The notes: generated from the letters alone by a model not told the origin. 64,000 nt of DNA from Haemophilus_D parainfluenzae_AD (GCF_001679325.1 NZ_LZMX01000028.1); one strand, 5' to 3'; counted from the first letter of the stretch, positions 44,539 to 52,902 are shown. Translations and numbers: made by a program.

Positions 44539-44865
44539 TTCCCTTTTTACCAAAACAGCAGTATAAATAAATTACATTTAGAGAGGGATCTCGATGTACC
44601 CACTTGATCTATCAAGCTCTAGTCTTTCTTGACTCTTCAAGCAAACCTTCCCCGTTGTCCTAAATAAAGAATTGGCAGTCGAATGATTTGCCCTCCATTT
44701 GTATCCCTAAAATTTAACAACTATTGCAGCAAAATTAGTTTCATCTCACATCAATAAGGAGGTTGGGTGAATGAAGTTAATTTTGAATTGGTCGAAACAG
44801 CAGTGGCTAGGCATGGATGCTTACCAAAAAAGTGCGGTCAATTTTGGCCGCACTTCCTATTTCTA
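44539..44865 (+). other. Gene-free region with a CRP-type promoter and two tiny frames
   Basis: Downstream of the CRP site is TATAAA (44562-44567) with a poor -35, as expected for a CRP-dependent promoter. The predicted transcript holds a 12-codon frame at 44594 (MYPLDLSSSSLS) after GAGAGGG, and a 45-codon frame at 44771 after a very strong AAGGAGGT. Neither resembles a known protein convincingly. This could be an sRNA, a leader peptide region, or the remains of a lost gene. Confidence 0.45.
44830..44855 (-). terminator. USS-pair terminator of glpR
   Basis: AAGTGCGGTCAA (44830-44841) pairs with TTGGCCGCACTT (44844-44855, one wobble); a T-run follows on the minus strand, 11 bp after the glpR stop. 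Confidence 0.8.
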
Positions 44866-45621
44866 TCATTTGCAAATCACTAACCTTGTATTGCTATTTT
44901 CTAAATAATCCGCAATTTGTTTTGGCACATCATCGGTGAAAAGATAATCTACATCTTTAAGCTCCCCTAATCGCACAATCGCTTGTCGAGAGAATTTCGA
45001 ATGGTCGGTCGCTAATAAGGTTTGGCGAGAGCTTTCTATAATGGCTCGTTTAACTTGGACTTCATGGTAATCATAGTCCAACAATGAACCATCAAGGTCT
45101 ATTGCACTAATGCCCAGAATTCCAAAGTCTAAACGGAATTGCGAAATAAAATTAACCGTTGCCTCACCAATGATTCCACCATCCTTACGTAAGGAGCCAC
45201 CTGCCATCGTAATATCAAAAGTTTCATTTTGGCGTAATAAATGAGCTGCATTGATATTATTTGTCACAATGCGTAACCGTTCATGGTTTAACAAGGCACT
45301 AGCTACCGCTTCAGGCGTGGTACCAATATCAATAAATAAAGATGCACCGTTTGGAATACGTTTTGCCACTTCACGAGCAATGGCGCTTTTTTGGGAAGGG
45401 AAAAATTGTTTACGTTCAATGTAATCAGAGTTTTCTGCGGTAGAAGAAGGAGCGGCACCACCATGATGACGACGAATTAAATCTTGTTCAGCAAGGATAT
45501 TCAGATCGCGTCGAATAGTCTGAGGGCTAACTTCCAGTTCGATAACCAGTTCTTCTGTACTGGCATACCCTTTTAGCTTCACAAGCTCAATTATTTTCTG
45601 ATGGCGTAATGATTGCTTCAT
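44866..45621 (-). CDS. glpR: Glycerol-3-phosphate regulon repressor (DeoR family)
   Basis: 251 residues. The DeoR-type helix-turn-helix is at about 5-55 (GYASTEELVIELEVSPQTIRRDLN), followed by the DeoR sensor domain that senses a phosphorylated sugar or glycerol 3-phosphate. The call as GlpR rests on sequence similarity and on the neighbour glpG, with which glpR is paired in many gamma-proteobacteria. No glycerol genes occur in this window. Confidence 0.85.
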   Translation of the reverse strand: MKQSLRHQKIIELVKLKGYASTEELVIELEVSPQTIRRDLNILAEQDLIRRHHGGAAPSSTAENSDYIERKQFFPSQKSAIAREVAKRIPNGASLFIDIGTTPEAVASALLNHERLRIVTNNINAAHLLRQNETFDITMAGGSLRKDGGIIGEATVNFISQFRLDFGILGISAIDLDGSLLDYDYHEVQVKRAIIESSRQTLLATDHSKFSRQAIVRLGELKDVDYLFTDDVPKQIADYLENSNTRLVICK

Positions 45622-45642
45622 ATAAATGCCTATAAATTTGAA

Positions 45643-46269
45643 TTAGCTAAACGATTTAGCTTTAATTTTACTCTGCAGAAATCCCCAAACCAATCCTAAG
45701 ATAAAGCCTGAAATGTGAGCAGCGTTCCCTATATTAATACCAAAAAGCGGACTAATAAAGCCAAATACAAGCCCTACCAGTAACATTGTAAAAAAGCCTT
45801 CTGGTAAGTCAAAACTATGCGGGTGCAATTTGTCCACCACCAACACATAACCTAACACGGCATAAACCACACCAGATAGCCCGAAAAAGGCGGGACCAGT
45901 AAAATAATTCTGTACAGCGCCACTCACTGCAGCAGAGACTAAAACGAATAATAAAAAATGGAGAGAACCCAATCGGCGTTCAATCGCGCCACCGAATAAC
46001 CAAAACCACGAAAGGTTAAATAAAATATGCGGTACCGACAAATGAACAATAGCATGAGTGAAATAACGCCATATTTCCTGATCTTCCCAAGAATAAGCCG
46101 GATAATGGAATAAATCCATAATTGGCTCTTCAAATCCGATATTCTGCAAGAGATAAATCAACGCGCAAAGTGCGGTCAAAATAAACGTAATTTTTTTCTT
46201 TCTTAATAGACGTTTCACCAATTTTCTCTCTTGAATCCCATCAGTTTCGCTACCAAATAAAGGCTGCAT
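45643..46269 (-). CDS. glpG: Rhomboid intramembrane serine protease GlpG
   Basis: 208 residues with six membrane spans and no large N-terminal cytoplasmic domain, like the well-studied short Haemophilus GlpG but with about 16 extra N-terminal residues. The catalytic Ser is in GPAFFGLSGVVYAVLG and the catalytic His in NAAHISGF; WRYFTHAIVHLSVPHILFN is also characteristic. It cleaves membrane proteins within the bilayer. glpR follows after 21 bp. Confidence 0.93.
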   Translation of the reverse strand: MQPLFGSETDGIQERKLVKRLLRKKKITFILTALCALIYLLQNIGFEEPIMDLFHYPAYSWEDQEIWRYFTHAIVHLSVPHILFNLSWFWLFGGAIERRLGSLHFLLFVLVSAAVSGAVQNYFTGPAFFGLSGVVYAVLGYVLVVDKLHPHSFDLPEGFFTMLLVGLVFGFISPLFGINIGNAAHISGFILGLVWGFLQSKIKAKSFS

Positions 46270-46318
46270 TTGCTATATTCCTTTTTCATTTAATTTTGTT
46301 CATCATATAAGGTTCATT

Positions 46319-46636
46319 ATGAAAAAACAAACTATGCCGACAGGATTTAGTGGCTTCGCTTGGGGACTTGCGGCATTTTGTTTACCCATTTTACTGTGGC
46401 CTATGGCCTCTCTGCTTTCTACTGCTTTTGTGAAAAACCCTACACTGAGCGATTTTCAGATCGATCTTTTCTCGATTATCTTTTGGGTTTATCCCTTTGT
46501 TTTAGTCTTAATTGCGCGTTTACTTTATAAATTGCATCAGCATAAACCAAAACTCGCCGTAAAATTATTGCTACTAAGTGCGGTCATTTTTTATATTGTT
46601 TTAGTCTCTGTTGGCTATATTGGCTTTAGCGTTTAA
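46319..46636 (+). CDS. Small three-span membrane protein
   Basis: 105 residues with three predicted membrane helices (about 14-36, 50-68, 81-103) and a short cytoplasmic start, MKKQTMPTGFSGF. It resembles a Pasteurellaceae-restricted family of small membrane proteins (DUF5389-like); function unknown. An uptake core lies within. Its terminator is the left copy of the direct repeat that bounds the adjacent cluster. Confidence 0.6.
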   Translation: MKKQTMPTGFSGFAWGLAAFCLPILLWPMASLLSTAFVKNPTLSDFQIDLFSIIFWVYPFVLVLIARLLYKLHQHKPKLAVKLLLLSAVIFYIVLVSVGYIGFSV

Positions 46637-46657
46637 GAAGATAAAAATGATAAAAAT

Positions 46658-46710
46658 AAAAGGGAGCTTTCGCTCCCTTTAACTTATGTTCCTAATAATC
46701 AAAAATATAA
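46658..46710 (+). repeat. Left direct repeat of the 46.7-53.2 kb cluster
   Basis: 53 bp nearly identical to 53192-53245, in the same orientation, with one substitution and one single-base indel. It contains a GGGAGC/GCTCCC terminator hairpin with loop TTTC. Confidence 0.9.
46659..46680 (+). terminator. Terminator of the small membrane protein gene
   Basis: AAAGGGAGC (46659-46667) pairs with GCTCCCTTT (46672-46680), loop TTTC, 22 bp after the stop codon. Confidence 0.8.
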
Positions 46711-46839
46711 CTTAAAAACCCTGTAGATTTTAACTACACTTAACCGCTATAACCCCTTCCAGATATCATCAATAAATTATCTTTTAGTATAAATTAAACC
46801 AATCACATTTTATTACACTAACAGAAGATAAAAATATTT

Positions 46840-46855
46840 TGTGACAGCTATCACA
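46840..46855. promoter_or_regulatory. Perfect CRP site of the island operon
   Basis: TGTGA-CAGCTA-TCACA is a perfect palindromic CRP core. Its centre is about 61 bp before the start predicted from the -10 box at 46897-46902, a class I position. Confidence 0.8.
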
Positions 46856-46872
46856 AAACAAACATTCTCAGT

Positions 46873-46886
46873 TTGAAACGTTTCAA
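46873..46886. promoter_or_regulatory. LacI-family operator palindrome
   Basis: TTGAAACGTTTCAA is a perfect 14-bp palindrome with the central CG typical of LacI-family operators. It covers the -35 box. A second, imperfect site (ACGTTTCAAAA at 46919-46929) lies just after the predicted start. The likely ligand is the LacI-type fusion regulator encoded in this cluster. Confidence 0.7.
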
Positions 46887-46902
46887 TAAAAAGATCAATA
46901 AT
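46873..46902 (+). promoter_or_regulatory. Island operon promoter
   Basis: TTGAAA (46873-46878) and AATAAT (46897-46902) with 18 bp between them; each differs from consensus at one base. The -35 box lies inside the LacI-type operator. Predicted start near 46909. Confidence 0.6.
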
Positions 46903-46942
46903 CAACCCGAATATTAATACGTTTCAAAATAGGAGACCTGCA

Positions 46943-47764
46943 ATGAAACTACACTTTCTTGGTACAGGTGCCTCAGAAGGCATTCCAAACCCTTATTGTA
47001 AATGTGAGTTATGCGAACAAGTTAGGAAAACAGGAGGACGTGATGTAAGAACTCGTTCTTCTGCAATTATTGATGATGAAATTCAAATCGATATTTCTCC
47101 TGAATTTTTTCATCAAGCAAATGTAAATCATATTGATGTAACCAAAATTAAAGATTTACTCATCACTCATACTCATCCTGATCATTTTAATGTAGGAGAA
47201 CTACATAATCGTGTAAGAAATTTTGCATTCAATGTTGAACATCCTATGTACATATACGGTAGCGATAAAGCAATTAACGGCTGTTTAAATGGCATTGTTG
47301 ATCTGACTCCAGATCGTTTTAATCTTTCTATTCTTATTCCATTTGTCACCATTACTACTAGCAGCGGTGCAAAAATTACTCCACTTATTGCTAATCATGA
47401 AAAATGGGAAATGTGCTATATCTATTTTATTGAGAAAAATGGCAAAACACTGCTATACGGACATGACTCTGGCTATTATGGAGATTTAACATGGAACTGG
47501 TTAGAAAATAAAAAAATCGATTTAATCGTATTGGAGTGTACATATGGCTATCGTCAAAATGACAAAACCAATAATCATATGAGTATTGAAACCGTAATCA
47601 ATATGAAACAAAAATTCAAGGAGAACAATAATTTATCACAACAAACACAAATTCTAACATCTCATCATTCTCATAGTTGCGGGTTTGATTACCAAAGTTT
47701 GGTAGAAATTTTTAAACCTCACCAAATTGAAGTCGCCTATGATGGATTAATTAAAAATATTTAA
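46943..47764 (+). CDS. PhnP-like metallo-beta-lactamase-fold hydrolase
   Basis: 273 residues. It has the metallo-hydrolase motif HTHPDHF (His76, His78, Asp80, His81) and later metal ligands around NHEKW, YGHDSG and SHHSHS. The N-terminus carries GTGASEGIP and a Cys cluster CKCELC (Cys19, 21, 24) like the structural zinc site of PhnP, which opens 5-phosphoribosyl 1,2-cyclic phosphate. A cyclic phosphodiesterase activity is therefore inferred; the substrate is unknown. AGGAGA precedes the start; it is the first gene of the island operon, 16 bp before the permease gene. Confidence 0.75.
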   Translation: MKLHFLGTGASEGIPNPYCKCELCEQVRKTGGRDVRTRSSAIIDDEIQIDISPEFFHQANVNHIDVTKIKDLLITHTHPDHFNVGELHNRVRNFAFNVEHPMYIYGSDKAINGCLNGIVDLTPDRFNLSILIPFVTITTSSGAKITPLIANHEKWEMCYIYFIEKNGKTLLYGHDSGYYGDLTWNWLENKKIDLIVLECTYGYRQNDKTNNHMSIETVINMKQKFKENNNLSQQTQILTSHHSHSCGFDYQSLVEIFKPHQIEVAYDGLIKNI

Positions 47765-47780
47765 ATTAGGAGAACGGATC

Positions 47781-48983
47781 ATGTTTAAAATTCCCCGTCT
47801 TTTCGTGATGATGTTTATGCAATATTTTGTGCAAGGTGCTTGGAATATGACTATCGGAGCTGTACTTGCTACCTACAATATGAAAGAAAGTATTGGAACA
47901 ACTTATTCTTTACTGGGACTCGCAACAATTATTTCGCCATTATTTATTGGTATGATTGCCGATCGCTTCTTTGCTTCACAAAAAGTAATTTCAATTTTAC
48001 ACATCTTAAATGGCTTAGTTATGTTGCTACTACCTACTTATATTTTAGAAGGTAATGTCACAGCATTTTTATTCATTATTTTCATTGTTGGTTTGCTATA
48101 CTATCCAACCACAGCACTCTCCAATAGCATTGCCTTTCACCATATTTCAGAACAAAAACTGTTCCCATATATCCGAGTATTCGGCAATATCGGTTTTATT
48201 GTAATTGGTCTCATTATGGGTTATTACAAGATTTTTGATAATGTGATTGTCTTTAAAGTAGCTGCAATTTCAGCAATTGTTTGCGGACTATATTGCCTTA
48301 CATTACCAAACACACCACCAACAGCTAAAGGTTCAAAATTAGATCTTCGTACTATTTTCTGCTTAGATGCTCTGTCTCTCTTTAAAGATCGCTATTTTAC
48401 AATCTTTATGTTGGCAACATTTGTTCTCATGATTACCAAAACAGCTTATAGTGCCTATATTCCAGTCTATTTAAAAGTTTTGGATATGAACTCAGCCAAT
48501 ATGATGCAAATTGCTGTAGGTGCAGAAGTTCTATTTATGGTCTTACTAGTCAGCATGCTGAAAAAATTTGGTTTTAAAGTAGTAATCATGCTAGGTATTA
48601 TCGGATGGGTTATCCGAATGTTTATTTTCTCTCATGCAGCTACTTCTGATGATTATTTCACATATATTCTTATTGGCTTATTATTACAAGGAGTTTGCTG
48701 GGACTTCTTCTTTACTGCAGGCGATGTATATGTGAATTCTAAAGCCCATGAAAGCATTAAAGCCCAAGCACAGGGGTTACGTTTTATAGTCTCTAATGGA
48801 TTTGGTGTATTTATGGCATCCTCTGTTATCGGGGCAATTAATAATCATGTTGTCACCGAAAAAAGCATGCCACTTGCAGCCCCACAATGGTCTGAATTCT
48901 GGTTATACCCTGCCGTTGTCGCCTTAGTTGTTGGAATTTTATTCTGGATCTTCTTTAAAGATACAGAAGAATTTAAAAAATAA
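47781..48983 (+). CDS. MFS permease of the nucleoside:H+ symporter (NupG/XapB) type
   Basis: 400 residues with 12 predicted membrane spans. Layout and motifs (FVQGAWNMTIGAVLATYN, then GLATIISPLFIGMIADRFF in loop 2-3, and CWDFFFTAGDVYVNSKA late in the chain) follow the NupG/XapB branch of the LacY-like transporters. The transported compound is unknown; a nucleoside, a glycoside or a phosphorylated sugar derivative are all possible. TAGGAG lies before the start. It is co-transcribed with the PhnP-like gene. Confidence 0.8.
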   Translation: MFKIPRLFVMMFMQYFVQGAWNMTIGAVLATYNMKESIGTTYSLLGLATIISPLFIGMIADRFFASQKVISILHILNGLVMLLLPTYILEGNVTAFLFIIFIVGLLYYPTTALSNSIAFHHISEQKLFPYIRVFGNIGFIVIGLIMGYYKIFDNVIVFKVAAISAIVCGLYCLTLPNTPPTAKGSKLDLRTIFCLDALSLFKDRYFTIFMLATFVLMITKTAYSAYIPVYLKVLDMNSANMMQIAVGAEVLFMVLLVSMLKKFGFKVVIMLGIIGWVIRMFIFSHAATSDDYFTYILIGLLLQGVCWDFFFTAGDVYVNSKAHESIKAQAQGLRFIVSNGFGVFMASSVIGAINNHVVTEKSMPLAAPQWSEFWLYPAVVALVVGILFWIFFKDTEEFKK

Positions 48984-48992
48984 TAAAATGAT

Positions 48993-49015
48993 AGGGTGCA
49001 ACTTTGCACCCTTTT
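48993..49015 (+). terminator. Hairpin between permease and mgtC-like genes
   Basis: AGGGTGCA (48993-49000) pairs with TGCACCCT (49005-49012), followed by TTTT. It may partly terminate the transcript, lowering expression of the two downstream genes. Confidence 0.65.
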
Positions 49016-49025
49016 AGGAAAAGTT

Positions 49026-49745
49026 ATGTGGCTTTCTTTAGACTTTTTAAAACAAAATTTATCCGATATTTATCATCTATCTGCCTGGATAAAATTATTA
49101 TTTGCTGCATTATTAGGAGGAATGATTGGATTTGAGCGAGAAAGTAAGCGAAAACCAGTGGGCATTAAAACTTGTATTATTATTGCAGTTACCACTTGCA
49201 TTTTAACTACTGTATCCATTCATTCGGCCGAATATTACGCCTCTCTTTCTAACAATATCCGTACAGACCCAATGCGGCTTGCTGCTCAAGTGATTAGTGG
49301 TATTGGTTTCATTGGCTCAGGTGTTATATTACACAAAAGCGATGATGTTGTTTCAGGTATTACTACTGCGGCAATGATTTGGAGCTCCGCAGGCATTGGC
49401 ATAACCATTGGTGCAGGATTCTATGGTGATGCCATTGCAGTAGCTTTAGTAATTTTACTCACATTAAAATACAGCCATTATTTAAAACTTATTGTACCTA
49501 AAAAGCAGACGAATAATCGAGCAACCATTATTTTAAAAGTATTAAACAATAATATAGAACGCGTAATTAATGACCTAGAAAATCACCAATGTGATATTGA
49601 TAGCATTAACATTAAAGAGGAATCACAAAATTGTACTATATTATCAATCTCAGCAAACCTTACTGATAGAAAATCTTATTTAGAAATTTATCAATATCTT
49701 AAAGATCTCCATGATATTCGTGATATTGAAATGAATTATGCTTAA
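49026..49745 (+). CDS. MgtC/SapB family membrane protein
   Basis: The start at 49026 follows TAGGAAAAG; an upstream frame to 48996 would lie in the hairpin. 239 residues: about five membrane spans (to about 145) with the MgtC signature GGMIGFERESKRKP and SGIGFIGSGVILH, then a soluble ACT-like C-terminal domain (about 160-239). MgtC proteins are linked to Mg2+ limitation and to control of the F-ATPase and phosphate uptake. Its place in a carbohydrate operon is unusual and may reflect phosphate or ATP balance. Confidence 0.82.
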   Translation: MWLSLDFLKQNLSDIYHLSAWIKLLFAALLGGMIGFERESKRKPVGIKTCIIIAVTTCILTTVSIHSAEYYASLSNNIRTDPMRLAAQVISGIGFIGSGVILHKSDDVVSGITTAAMIWSSAGIGITIGAGFYGDAIAVALVILLTLKYSHYLKLIVPKKQTNNRATIILKVLNNNIERVINDLENHQCDIDSINIKEESQNCTILSISANLTDRKSYLEIYQYLKDLHDIRDIEMNYA

Positions 49746-49789
49746 TTCAAAAGCTATTCAGATTAATTATTTATAAAAGAGAATATATT

Positions 49790-50839
49790 ATGAGTGCGTT
49801 TATTTTAACTGAACATCCACACCGTCGATTTAATCCTTTAAAAAATCAATGGGTTTTAGTCTCACCCCATCGGGCCAAACGACCATGGCAAGGGCAACAG
49901 GAAAAAGTCATTGATGATAATAAACCAAGCTATGATCCTGAATGCTATCTATGTCCTGGTAATAAACGTATCACTGGCGAATTGAACCCAATATATAGCG
50001 AACCTTTTGTGTTCAAAAATGACTTTTCTGCCTTACTTAGTGATACCCCCTCCTATGAAAAAAATGATGACCCTCTATTCAAAATTTCGGCTACGCAAGG
50101 TGAAAGTAGAGTGATTTGCTTTTCACCTGATCACAGTAAAACACTGCCACAACTTACCATACCTGAAATCGAACTGATTATCCGAGTATGGCAAGAACAG
50201 GTTTATGAACTAAAACAACGTTATCAATGGGTTCAAATTTTTGAGAATAAAGGTACAATAATGGGATGTTCAAATCCACACCCTCATGGTCAAATTTGGG
50301 CAAGTAATTTCTTACCAAATGAAATAATAATTGAAGATAAATACCAAGCAGAATACTATCAAAAATATGGAACACAATTATTACTTGATTATGTAAAACG
50401 TGAATTAGAAAAAAGTGAACGCATCGTAGCTGAAACTGAGGATTGGGTAGCCGTAGTCCCTTATTGGGCAACCTGGCCCTTTGAAACCTTATTACTTCCA
50501 AAATCGAAACAATTTAAATCGATTGAAGAATTAAACCAGACAGAACGTGAAGATTTAGCTCTTGTATTAAAAAAACTCACAACTCGTTACGATAATTTAT
50601 TCAAGATAAGTTTTTCTTATTCTATGGGCTTCCACTTCGCCCCATTTAATAGTAAGGATAATTCTCATTGGCAGTTACACGCTCACTTCTATCCCCCACT
50701 TTTACGTTCAGCAACCATTCGTAAGTTTATGGTAGGCTACGAAATGCTGGCGGAAAATCAACGTGATCTAACGCCTGAACAAGCTGCTGAACGCTTGAAT
50801 TCTGTAAGCGATACTAAACATTATAAAGAATATCTATAA
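49790..50839 (+). CDS. galT: Galactose-1-phosphate uridylyltransferase
   Basis: 349 residues, close to E. coli GalT throughout. The zinc ligands Cys52, Cys55, His115 and His164 and the nucleophile His166 (HPHGQ) are all in place. It exchanges UMP between UDP-glucose and galactose 1-phosphate. No galK or galE accompanies it here, unlike the usual gal operon. It follows the mgtC-like gene by 44 bp and ends 2 bp from the stop of the convergent regulator gene. Confidence 0.93.
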   Translation: MSAFILTEHPHRRFNPLKNQWVLVSPHRAKRPWQGQQEKVIDDNKPSYDPECYLCPGNKRITGELNPIYSEPFVFKNDFSALLSDTPSYEKNDDPLFKISATQGESRVICFSPDHSKTLPQLTIPEIELIIRVWQEQVYELKQRYQWVQIFENKGTIMGCSNPHPHGQIWASNFLPNEIIIEDKYQAEYYQKYGTQLLLDYVKRELEKSERIVAETEDWVAVVPYWATWPFETLLLPKSKQFKSIEELNQTEREDLALVLKKLTTRYDNLFKISFSYSMGFHFAPFNSKDNSHWQLHAHFYPPLLRSATIRKFMVGYEMLAENQRDLTPEQAAERLNSVSDTKHYKEYL

Positions 50840-50841
50840 AG

Positions 50842-52902
50842 TTAGATATTACGAAAAATATTCGCTATTTTTTCAACTGCAACATCTGTATTAAATTGAT
50901 TATTAAGAAAAGCAAAAAGGATTAATCCGATTTGCTTTTCAATTTTCACCAAATCAATAGCATGACCTTTTGCATCCACATTTTCACGAACACCACTAAA
51001 ATTTATTTTCTCAATCAGAGAAATCCAAGGAGACTGTCTAATCAATGCTTGATTCATTAATACATTTTTCCTTGCCGAAACACCACCAAGACGAACATAA
51101 TGTTCATGTATTTCATCATTTAAAAACCATTCAAAAAACAACCGCACTTCTTCGTATTTTTTACATCCTTTCACTATTGCTAAACTTCCTCCACCAATAA
51201 GAGGCATATTTCCAGGCACTGGTGCACAACCAATTGAACTCGGCATATTGTGAGATAAATGAGAATAATGATTGGAATAAATCATTAACATTGCTGTTTC
51301 TTTTTTCTCAAAACATTCTACTGCCTTATCCCACCAACTGCCGTGTAACAATACAGCATTATCTTTTAACTCTGCTAAATTTTCTAAGACACGAAATGCA
51401 ATTTCTCTACTAAATGCCGATACATCCTGTGCAAGAATCGGCTTGTTTGCTAACGAGTAATAACGAACTAAAAATTCAAGTGCTAGAATCTCAGGATTAT
51501 CAATTAATGCTGTTCCATAACGAATAGGTGACTTAAGCATAAGATTATGGTCAAAAAAACGCGCAATACGATTAAACTCCTCGAATGTTCTTGGAGGCAT
51601 TAAATCAGTCTTATATTGCTCATAAAAAAGCCGCTGCGTAATCATATCGTCAAAAATGGCTTTATGATAAAATAGAACCTGAATACTCGGATCAAATGGA
51701 ATTGCATAGAGCTGGTCATTAACCAAACAAAATCGTTTAATCAAATTATTAGAATAATGAGATGCTAGTTCTGCTTGCTGAATAAAATTAAATGGTTGAA
51801 GATAACTGGCCAATAGCGGTAAACGCTCCATATCAAGACGCACAATATCATATTGCTTAGCTTGTTTTGGATTCGTCAAGACTTCGGAAATACTGACAAA
51901 AGGTACTGTATCAATCTGTACTTGAATACCTGTTTGCCGTTTAAAATGTGGGAGTATTTTCTTTAACGCCTCAATAGAAGGGCTCGATATTGCTAAAATA
52001 CGCAATGAACTATGCAATATATCTGATTTTGTGAATAAAAATCCCTTATCTTGATGAAATAACTCAAGACATTCACCTTCTATAAGATGAATAATGTTCC
52101 TAACAATAAAATCATAACTAATATAATAGGAAATGAACCTCTCATCATGACTAAATTGATGATTAATCGTATAAATTTTTGGGGGTGATTGATTACAAAA
52201 GTAAAATGCATTATAAATCTCTTCAGCATGCAAAATATTTAGCGTAACAATTGAAGAAAGATGCTCATCCTCAATAAATTTCACAACTTCAAATGGATGT
52301 TTAAAAAAACAATAAACTAATTCAACAGCTTCTTTTATTTTATACTTTTTATTTGAAATAATACCAATTCGCTTATCTCCATTTCCTTTAGCTTCCTTAA
52401 CAACATTAGCTAGAATAGATTTATAATCAAACCCAAGATAATATTTGGCATTTTTTATCTCTCTATAAAGAAAGATAATTTTAACTAATTCAATATCAAA
52501 ATATTGCTTATATTCATTTGCATCAGGTAAACAAGATACAACAATCACAAATATAGTATTCTCACCTGAAATTTTCTCGAGAAACAAACGCTCTTTACTT
52601 GGATTATTATCAGTTAAATAAAGATTTAATTGATAACCCCTCTGAGAAAAATGCCCTTCTAAAGATTCATAAAGTAGATAATATTCGGGTGATGAGATAG
52701 AAGGAAATATAACTGCAATCTGATTACTTCCGCCTGACTTTAAAAAACTAGCTTGAATATTTTTCTGATAACCCAGTTTTTTTATTGCATCGTTTACCAA
52801 ATTAATTTTTTCCAAACTAACGTTATGCTTTTTGTTTAGCACATTGGAAACAGTACCTAACGACACACCAGCTTCTTTCGCTATATCTTTTATCGTCGCC
52901 AT
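50842..52902 (-). CDS. LacI-type regulator fused to a solute-binding-protein-like domain
   Basis: 686 residues, about twice the length of a normal LacI repressor. Residues 1-60 are a LacI helix-turn-helix (MATIKDIAKEAGVSLGTVSN). Residues 60-300 form a LacI-type periplasmic-binding-like sensor. From about 303 (LRILAISSPSIEALKKILPHF) to the end the chain resembles ABC sugar-binding proteins of family 1, with a conserved Trp pair SWWDKAVE and GGGSLAIVKGCK. It has no signal peptide, so this receptor domain must work in the cytoplasm. Probably it represses the divergently placed island operon and its ligand comes from the same pathway. AGGAG precedes the start. Confidence 0.85.
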   Translation of the reverse strand: MATIKDIAKEAGVSLGTVSNVLNKKHNVSLEKINLVNDAIKKLGYQKNIQASFLKSGGSNQIAVIFPSISSPEYYLLYESLEGHFSQRGYQLNLYLTDNNPSKERLFLEKISGENTIFVIVVSCLPDANEYKQYFDIELVKIIFLYREIKNAKYYLGFDYKSILANVVKEAKGNGDKRIGIISNKKYKIKEAVELVYCFFKHPFEVVKFIEDEHLSSIVTLNILHAEEIYNAFYFCNQSPPKIYTINHQFSHDERFISYYISYDFIVRNIIHLIEGECLELFHQDKGFLFTKSDILHSSLRILAISSPSIEALKKILPHFKRQTGIQVQIDTVPFVSISEVLTNPKQAKQYDIVRLDMERLPLLASYLQPFNFIQQAELASHYSNNLIKRFCLVNDQLYAIPFDPSIQVLFYHKAIFDDMITQRLFYEQYKTDLMPPRTFEEFNRIARFFDHNLMLKSPIRYGTALIDNPEILALEFLVRYYSLANKPILAQDVSAFSREIAFRVLENLAELKDNAVLLHGSWWDKAVECFEKKETAMLMIYSNHYSHLSHNMPSSIGCAPVPGNMPLIGGGSLAIVKGCKKYEEVRLFFEWFLNDEIHEHYVRLGGVSARKNVLMNQALIRQSPWISLIEKINFSGVRENVDAKGHAIDLVKIEKQIGLILFAFLNNQFNTDVAVEKIANIFRNI

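Noticed and set aside
44771..44908. 45-codon frame after AAGGAGGT as a tryptophanase leader peptide (TnaC)
   Set aside because: Only the Trp-x3-Asp spacing matches; the C-terminal Pro is missing, the frame runs across the glpR terminator and into the glpR 3' end, and there is no tnaA or tnaB. Kept only as part of an unexplained region.
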